DNA of 40,521 nucleotides. It comes from a virus. The translations under genes were made by a program, and so were the position numbers. The stretch is from positions 1 through 40,521 of IMG/VR virus record IMGVR_UViG_3300042924_006202; one strand, written 5' to 3'. Below are positions 36,269 to 40,521 of this stretch, piece after piece. The notes beneath the pieces are model-generated. The model was not told the origin of the DNA, made no database searches, and saw nothing but the letters and a program-made list of their open reading frames with translations. The stretch's first letter is position 1. Every line of letters starts with the position of its first letter.

Positions 36269-36310
36269 CCCAGCAGGAAAGCTCCAGTAGCAGGCTAATC
36301 GTAGGCGCTG

Positions 36311-37813
36311 GTGAAGTCGAGTCATCCTGGAACTGACCCCAAGCTGCCGAGCTTTCAGCACCCGGTACTAAAGGAGCATCAGGAAGATCTGGAGCGTGCC
36401 TATGACGCTTGGTATTGCCTCAAGGGTAATGGTGATGATGTCAAGCGCAAATACCTGCCGACTGAGCCAGCCGAACCACCCGAAGCCTATCAAGGCCGGC
36501 TAGGGCGTGCTGTATTTCCCGATTTTTTCAGAGCGGGTCTGGAGGGTTTCGCTGGAGTGTTATCGCGCTCTGAGTTGAAGGATCCGCCGCCAACATTTGA
36601 AGCAGCCAAGGATAACGTAGACCTGGAGGGCAATTCGCTTGAGGCTTTCTGGCTCACCGTGGATCCCCTGTGTCTGCGCGATGGCGCCGTCCCGATCATC
36701 GTGGAGATGCCAGATGGCCAGCCCACCGATGGGGCCAGTGAAGCAGCGGCAAAGCGGCGCCCATACCTAGTCAGCCGCACCCGTGCCACCTGCCTGAACT
36801 GGCGGACCGCCGTAGTGGGTTCGGTTGAGGTGGTGACCCGCTGCACCTTCCTGGAATGGGCGGAAGTTGACAGTGAGGATGGTGATTTTGGGGTGAAATA
36901 TGAAGAGCGCTACCGGGTGATCGAGCCGGGTAAGTGGACGCTCTACCGACTGGTGAAACGTGCCGATGGCTCGATGGAAATCCAGGAGGTAGAAAACGGG
37001 GAGTACCTCGACTCGAACCAAAAGCCGCTGACCATCTGCCCCGTGGTTTGGTACTCGGCCGAGAAGGCTGGCTTCGGCCAAGGTGCTCTACCGCTGCGGC
37101 AGGTGGTGGAGAGGTGCTTCCAGTTTTTCCGCAAGTCAAGCGATTTAGAGGAGAAAACCCACAAGTGCGCCATGCCGGTGCCGGTGGAGGAAGGTGGCCT
37201 ACCGCCTGGCCCTGGCCAGCCTGCCGCCCCGCTGGTGATCGGGCCCAACACTGTAATCAGGCTGCAAACGGGAGGGAAGTTCTACTGGTCTGAGCCTGCG
37301 GCTACCTCACTGGCTGAGCAGCGGGCTCAAGTCGCCGAAGTAAAGGAGCTGATTGATCAGCAGTTGATGGGTTTCCTGACCGGCGAGAGCAAGATCGCCA
37401 AGACCGCCACCCAGTCGCAGATGGAAGGCGGCCGAACCCAGGCGAGTACTAGGGCGATGGGCGAGCGCAAGAAGTCGGTTATGCAGTCCATCCTTGTGAT
37501 CTGGTGCCTCTACACCGGCGAAAAGCTGGCAGTAGGCGCCGGCCTGACCATGGACGAAAACGCCTTCGCCCCCCCGGTGGATGCGCAACGAGCAGACGCA
37601 TTGCAGCGGCTTGCTGGTGGTGTTGAGCTGATCAGCCAGGAGAGCGGCGTTGCGGAGCTGATTCGTGGTGGGTTCAACCGGTCAACAACCAGCGTGGCCG
37701 ATGAGATGGAGCGGATCAACCGGGAGCGGCCGATGCTGGGGGCGCCGACGCCGGAGCGGGACGACACGATCACGCCACTGGATGAGGAGCTACCGGGCGA
37801 GGATGAGGGCTGA
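36311..37813 (+). CDS. Portal protein, DUF4055-type (500 aa)
   Basis: Starts at GTG 36311. HPVLKEHQEDLERAYDAWYC, GRAVFPDFFRAGLEGFAGVL, KRRPYLVSRTRATCLNWRTA, ERYRVIEPGKWTLYRL and PAATSLAEQRAQVAEVKELI, then TATQSQMEGGRTQ, follow the order of the DUF4055 phage proteins that serve as portals. The portal is the dodecameric head vertex ring through which DNA is packaged and to which the tail is joined. A C-terminal acidic tail (ERDDTITPLDEELPGEDEG) is typical. Follows terminase as in most tailed phages. Confidence 0.85.
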   Translation: MKSSHPGTDPKLPSFQHPVLKEHQEDLERAYDAWYCLKGNGDDVKRKYLPTEPAEPPEAYQGRLGRAVFPDFFRAGLEGFAGVLSRSELKDPPPTFEAAKDNVDLEGNSLEAFWLTVDPLCLRDGAVPIIVEMPDGQPTDGASEAAAKRRPYLVSRTRATCLNWRTAVVGSVEVVTRCTFLEWAEVDSEDGDFGVKYEERYRVIEPGKWTLYRLVKRADGSMEIQEVENGEYLDSNQKPLTICPVVWYSAEKAGFGQGALPLRQVVERCFQFFRKSSDLEEKTHKCAMPVPVEEGGLPPGPGQPAAPLVIGPNTVIRLQTGGKFYWSEPAATSLAEQRAQVAEVKELIDQQLMGFLTGESKIAKTATQSQMEGGRTQASTRAMGERKKSVMQSILVIWCLYTGEKLAVGAGLTMDENAFAPPVDAQRADALQRLAGGVELISQESGVAELIRGGFNRSTTSVADEMERINRERPMLGAPTPERDDTITPLDEELPGEDEG

Positions 37814-37816
37814 GGG

Positions 37817-37890
37817 ATTGTGACGGATTGCGAAGTGTGCGGGCTGGTTACTGCTGAGCCGTAACGGACCGGCTACAATATGACGACAGG
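37817..37890 (+). promoter_or_regulatory. Conserved long promoter module, copy 1
   Basis: ATTGTGACGGATTGCGAAGTG lies 44 bp ahead of GTAACGGACCGGC, which is followed directly by TACAAT (37874-37879) and ATGACGAC. Start of gene 37929 is 50 bp downstream. No normal -35 hexamer; the GTAACG-n-ACCGGC block takes its place. Equivalent modules at 38287 and 39030 keep exactly the same spacing. Confidence 0.7.
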
Positions 37891-37928
37891 GGGCGGCCCC
37901 GCTCGGCAGCCCAGAGGCTGCGCTGAAC

Positions 37929-38237
37929 ATGACCACCACCGATACCAAGCTGGTGTATGCCGATGAAGTCGGCGGCAGAATTGCGGGCTTCACGGTTCGC
38001 AGCGCTGCTGGCGTTGAGCTTTGCCGCACGATTGAGCAACTGGAGTCGATCGGCGCCACTGCCTGGGCCAACAGTATTGAGCTGTTGATCTGGCTGAGCC
38101 GCACTCCCGAATTCTGGGGCCACGGCACCACCAGCGCCAAATTCAAGGTCTGGGATCGGCAGTCCGAGCAAGTGCGGGAGGTGACAGTTCCGCGTAAGGG
38201 GTGTGAGGAACCGCTACACCGCGATCAACTGCAGTGA
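37929..38237 (+). CDS. Hypothetical small protein (102 aa)
   Basis: First gene after the portal and the first of three behind the conserved promoter module. Product MTTTDTKLVYADEVGGRIAG, FTVRSAAGVELCRTIEQLES, with the end DRQSEQVREVTVPRKG. It is mostly beta-strand in pattern. Ends just before a strong terminator. No family recognised. Confidence 0.6.
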   Translation: MTTTDTKLVYADEVGGRIAGFTVRSAAGVELCRTIEQLESIGATAWANSIELLIWLSRTPEFWGHGTTSAKFKVWDRQSEQVREVTVPRKGCEEPLHRDQLQ

Positions 38238-38249
38238 TCGGCAAGCACC

Positions 38250-38272
38250 GCCCCGGTCACACGGGGCTTTTT
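38250..38272 (+). terminator. Rho-independent terminator
   Basis: GCCCCG-gtcaca-CGGGGC followed by TTTTT, 12 bp after the stop of the gene at 37929. This is the clearest intrinsic terminator in the right end; the transcription unit from promoter module 1 is therefore monocistronic. Confidence 0.85.
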
Positions 38273-38286
38273 CATGCCCGGCCCAG

Positions 38287-38363
38287 ATTGCGACAATCTG
38301 TGAACTGTCACCCCTTCCCCCGCGTGTTGCGTAACGCACCGGCTACTATATGAAGACCGGGGG
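38287..38363 (+). promoter_or_regulatory. Conserved long promoter module, copy 2
   Basis: ATTGCGACAATCTGTGAACT is 44 bp from GTAACGCACCGGC, then TACTAT (38344-38349), ATGAAGAC. The upstream box contains the short dyad ATTG-cga-CAAT. A 110-bp leader follows, with the hairpin GCCCCC-agtagtcc-GGGGGC (about 38413-38432), before the gene at 38471. Confidence 0.7.
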
Positions 38364-38470
38364 AGAGATCCACCGATCGCCAGCCGGCTACAGGCGTTAA
38401 ACCGAGCCGAACCGCCCCCAGTAGTCCGGGGGCAACCAACCACCACCACCACCGCCACCGACTGCCAGCC

Positions 38471-38776
38471 ATGACCACCACCCTGACCGTTTCCGACTTC
38501 GCCGCCGCCGGCCAGTTCTGGACGCAGTTTCGCGGGGAAGAAATTGATCACATCCTCATCACCCGCGAGGATGGCACCCAGACCGAAGCCCGTGGCCTGC
38601 TGCACATCGCCAATACCTGGTACATCAACGGCCCACTTCGCAACGGCTACACAATCTCAACCCTGAACCTTGGTCCTATCCCCGCAACGGCAGGCACAAC
38701 AATTCAGTTCGAGAAGCCCGCAGGAGCCAAGGCGTTCCGCAAGCCTGCAGACGCTCACAAGAAAATCTGGGGCTAA
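38471..38776 (+). CDS. Hypothetical small protein (101 aa)
   Basis: ATG 38471, leader CA-rich (CCACCACCACCACCGCCACC). Product MTTTLTVSDFAAAGQFWTQF, RGEEIDHILITREDGTQTEA, then FEKPAGAKAFRKPADAHKKI. A beta-rich domain with a basic tail. No family found. Transcribed from promoter module 2. Confidence 0.6.
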   Translation: MTTTLTVSDFAAAGQFWTQFRGEEIDHILITREDGTQTEARGLLHIANTWYINGPLRNGYTISTLNLGPIPATAGTTIQFEKPAGAKAFRKPADAHKKIWG

Positions 38777-38849
38777 CACCAACGCAGGGGTCCACCTTCA
38801 GGCCCCTGTTGTCCGCTCTTCAACCATCCAACAACCCAGCACCCTGGCA

Positions 38850-39026
38850 ATGAATCACCTAGTCATCGTTCCCGCCCACGAAGTAACCAGCTTGGCCCAC
38901 GGCGTCACCGCAGCCGACGACATGGAGGCATCGCAGTACTGGGAGAGGGATGCTGCAAGCCGACGCAGCTACGATCTGGAGCGCTGGCAGCAGGAGTCCG
39001 AAGCGCGGGTCGGGTTCCGCATCTGA
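38850..39026 (+). CDS. Small hypothetical protein (58 aa)
   Basis: ATG 38850. Product MNHLVIVPAHEVTSLAHGVT, AADDMEASQYWERDAASRRS, ending QESEARVGFRI. Charged C-terminal helix. Its stop is 4 bp before promoter module 3. Between 38777 and 38849 there is the inverted repeat CAGGGG / CCCCTG without a T run. Confidence 0.5.
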   Translation: MNHLVIVPAHEVTSLAHGVTAADDMEASQYWERDAASRRSYDLERWQQESEARVGFRI

Positions 39027-39029
39027 CTG

Positions 39030-39106
39030 ATTGCGACAATCTGTGAACCGGTCCACCATCTCCTCGCCATCTCGTAACGGACCGGCTACCATATAAAGAC
39101 AGGCAA
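39030..39106 (+). promoter_or_regulatory. Conserved long promoter module, copy 3
   Basis: ATTGCGACAATCTGTGAACC is 44 bp from GTAACGGACCGGC, then TACCAT (39087-39092), ATAAAGAC. Only the upstream box and the GTAACG...GACAGG block are conserved among the three copies, the 24-bp middle is not, which points to two protein contacts on one module. Confidence 0.7.
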
Positions 39107-39144
39107 GGGGGACCCCGAGCCACCACTACCGCAATCAGCCAGTC

Positions 39145-39411
39145 ATGACAACCGCCACCGCTGCTCCTTTTCAAGTCGGTCAAACCTATTACGGATCGCT
39201 GAGCTGCGCTCACAGCTCCTTTCCTGTTACCTGCGTTAAGCGCACAGAGAAGTGCGTCTGGTTTGAACACGCAACCATGCCGCACGCCTACACTCCGGCC
39301 CGCTCGAAGGCCCGCCCTTGGCGCGACGGCAGCGAATCAGCCAATTTTCACGGCTGGTATATCTCCTCCGCTTCGGTCAAAGACAACGGTTGGGACATGA
39401 TGACCGCTTGA
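39145..39411 (+). CDS. Hypothetical small protein (88 aa)
   Basis: ATG 39145 behind promoter module 3. Product MTTATAAPFQVGQTYYGSLS, with CAHSSFPVTCVKRTEKCVWF; the pattern 'F.VG..Y....C......' and later beta-strands fits a small SH3/OB-like barrel typical of host-takeover proteins. Three cysteines are present. No family name. Confidence 0.6.
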   Translation: MTTATAAPFQVGQTYYGSLSCAHSSFPVTCVKRTEKCVWFEHATMPHAYTPARSKARPWRDGSESANFHGWYISSASVKDNGWDMMTA

Positions 39412-39494
39412 CCCCCAAACCCTGACCCCTGCCCGCTGGCCCTGACCCCTCGGCCAGCCTGCAGCGCTCAGCTGCTATCCACCATCATTCAGCC

Positions 39495-39836
39495 ATGACC
39501 ACTACCACCATGCAAGTGACTACCCTTGGCAAAATCGTTCAAGCTGCCAACGCTGCCGTAGCCCTTCGGGGCAGTGGCCAGCTAGCCACAAAGAAATACG
39601 CAAAAATGATCCACACCCATTGGGCGGCATATATGTTTGCCAGCGGCAACTATGATTCTGTCGATCTTTATTTAGGGTTGAGAGCAATTACATCAGCGCG
39701 ACCATTAGAACATTTTTCGCAGCTTGGGAGCTGCGACTGGCCGGTGCTGGCCGCTTTCATAGGCTTACAGCACCAACCGACAGGCGTCAAGCCGGTCAAA
39801 ATGCGCCGATTAAACCACCTTGCAAGCTCGCCCTAG
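39495..39836 (+). CDS. Hypothetical small protein (113 aa)
   Basis: ATG 39495 (MTTTTMQVTTLGKIVQAANA). A helical domain with basic patches (LATKKYAKMIHTHWAAYMFA) and the end PVKMRRLNHLASSP. Central DNA is AT-richer than the surrounding genes. No family recognised. Leader is CA/CT-rich without SD. Confidence 0.6.
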   Translation: MTTTTMQVTTLGKIVQAANAAVALRGSGQLATKKYAKMIHTHWAAYMFASGNYDSVDLYLGLRAITSARPLEHFSQLGSCDWPVLAAFIGLQHQPTGVKPVKMRRLNHLASSP

Positions 39837-39881
39837 CCCGCCGGGGCTTCCCGGCAACACATCCACCTTCGCTTTCCCGCC

Positions 39882-40178
39882 ATGAACACTTCAACTTCCC
39901 CGGCCATGGATCCTAGTTTTGCTGACGCTCGCCGCATGTACACAGAGATAGTGTATGAGCAGCTTGAGAAAAGGGCTGGCAGCCAAGCTGCGCTTTTGAA
40001 ACACACCAGCGGGAAGCCCCGTGGCGAGGTCGTTTTTATCATTAGCGAATTTCTCCAGGATTTAACGCCCGAAGGAACCGCAGCTTCTGCCATTCGTTGT
40101 GAAGCAGAGCGATTCCTGCTTGACATGGAAGCATTGCTTGAAGCGTTAGAAGCAGCTCCAGAAGGCGGCGACGATTGA
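39882..40178 (+). CDS. Hypothetical small acidic protein (98 aa)
   Basis: ATG 39882 (MNTSTSPAMDPSFADARRMY). Helical. The middle KRAGSQAALLKHTSGKPRGE, VVFIISEFLQDLTPEGTAAS, and the end LEALLEALEAAPEGGDD are amphipathic. Overlaps the next gene by one base. No family. Confidence 0.6.
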   Translation: MNTSTSPAMDPSFADARRMYTEIVYEQLEKRAGSQAALLKHTSGKPRGEVVFIISEFLQDLTPEGTAASAIRCEAERFLLDMEALLEALEAAPEGGDD

Positions 40179-40414
40179 TGCCTGACCCCACCGGAGCCGA
40201 ACGCCAGCGCCGCTACCGCGACCGTCAGGCCGGTCTGCTGCCCCCCGCAGAACTACGCCCCTGCGACTGCTGCCCCCGCCAGCACACCGGCACCCACGGT
40301 GATCACTGCTGGGAATGCTGGCGACTGCACACCGAAGCGGGGCGTGCCGATCGAGCGGACCGGGTTGCTCGATCCAGGAAGCGTAGACGCCGGGAGCAAG
40401 AGCAGGTAAGCTAA
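40178..40414 (+). CDS. Small zinc-knuckle basic protein (78 aa)
   Basis: ATG 40178 (shared A of TGATG). N-terminus MPDPTGAERQRRYRDRQAGL is a basic helix common in phage proteins that start 'GAERQRRYRDR'. It is followed by CDCCPRQHTGTHGDHCWECW, a Cys4/His cluster that probably binds zinc, and a basic tail VARSRKRRRREQEQ. Likely binds nucleic acid; an HNH-like or terminase-helper role is possible but the catalytic pattern is incomplete. Confidence 0.6.
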   Translation: MPDPTGAERQRRYRDRQAGLLPPAELRPCDCCPRQHTGTHGDHCWECWRLHTEAGRADRADRVARSRKRRRREQEQVS

Positions 40415-40440
40415 GCCGTGACCACCCAAGGACCTGCCCC

Positions 40441-40521
40441 ATGTCTGAAATCATCACCCCCGCCGAAACCTTGCATGAAGACATCACCGACCTAGTTGAA
40501 GGCTCTGAGTGCGGCCTGTTT
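40441..40521 (+). CDS. N-terminal fragment of unknown gene
   Basis: Begins MSEIITPAETLHEDITDLVE and runs off the window (27 codons visible, acidic and helical). An acidic N-terminus downstream of a portal would suit a scaffold or head-assembly protein, and the window starts at the end of a capsid-like gene, so the missing piece probably holds the capsid genes. This is inference. Confidence 0.4.
   Translation, partial: MSEIITPAETLHEDITDLVEGSECGLF

Noticed and set aside
100-40441. Closing the window into a circle
   Set aside because: Joining the last base to the first does not keep the frame of either cut gene and would leave no room for the capsid gene, so sequence is missing between the ends.
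1-40521. DGR reverse transcriptase and template repeat
   Set aside because: I looked for a YxDD-type reverse transcriptase, an accessory Avd-like protein and an adenine-rich copy of the variable repeat and saw none; they must lie elsewhere if the variable repeats are active.
1-40521. CRISPR array or tRNA genes
   Set aside because: No direct repeats with regular unique spacers were seen; the repeats found are coding arrays. No convincing cloverleaf with a TTCRANNC arm was noticed.
1-40521. Integrase, excisionase or attachment site
   Set aside because: No tyrosine or serine recombinase motif was seen, and no long direct repeats at suitable places; lysogeny cannot be judged from this window.

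Overview
The window is a continuous piece of a tailed double-stranded DNA phage genome (or prophage), GC-rich and almost gap-free, with many ATGA/GTGA stop-start overlaps. A cyanobacterial host (Synechococcus/Cyanobium-like) is inferred, not proven. The single-strand binding protein reads like cyanobacterial SSB, two phage proteins carry an RNA polymerase alpha C-terminal domain that reads like the cyanobacterial one, and most promoters have -10 boxes of the type TAnnAT/TAGAAT/TATGAT. No integrase, CI-type repressor, endolysin or tape measure gene was seen. Genes are cut at both ends (probable major capsid protein tail at 2-100, unknown start at 40441), so part of the head/tail region lies outside.

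Layout. (1) 1-6486, plus strand: end of a capsid-like gene, small virion proteins, two paralogous glycine-rich tail-fibre-like proteins, a repeat-built beta protein, a BppU-like baseplate domain protein, and three overlapping small membrane proteins (possible lysis cassette). (2) 16855-6496, minus strand: an early operon starting with a winged-helix replication initiator that holds GC-rich tandem repeats (candidate origin). Next come a cytosine methyltransferase overprinted by a second long frame and carrying an HNH nuclease, many small phage proteins, an ASCH-like protein, and an FGE-sulfatase/C-type-lectin-fold protein whose 3' end is two tandem diversity-generating-retroelement-style variable repeats in different frames. 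Lar-like zinc proteins and small genes follow. (3) 16856-17103: divergent control region with opposed promoters, palindromes and a short terminated antisense unit. (4) 17104-24173: recombination and replication genes (Rad52-type annealing protein, SSB, RusA, Gp157) with two minus-strand genes, a 640-bp pentanucleotide-periodic tract, and two zinc-ribbon + alpha-CTD proteins. (5) 24174-27753: tandemly duplicated small genes with 12-bp repeat arrays, then small genes. (6) 27750-37813: helicase + DNA methyltransferase, dCTP deaminase, thymidylate kinase, small and large terminase, a sigma-70-like factor, portal. (7) 37814-40521: small unknown genes, three of them behind copies of one long, unusual promoter module.

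How it may work together (inference): the control region fires early leftward replication and rightward recombination operons. A pair of near-identical promoters with a dyad over the -35 drives further gene sets. A phage sigma factor and two alpha-CTD proteins could retarget host RNA polymerase, perhaps to the three-copy promoter module. The FGE-fold variable protein is the best candidate for a hypervariable ligand-binding product, although no reverse transcriptase or template repeat is in the window.
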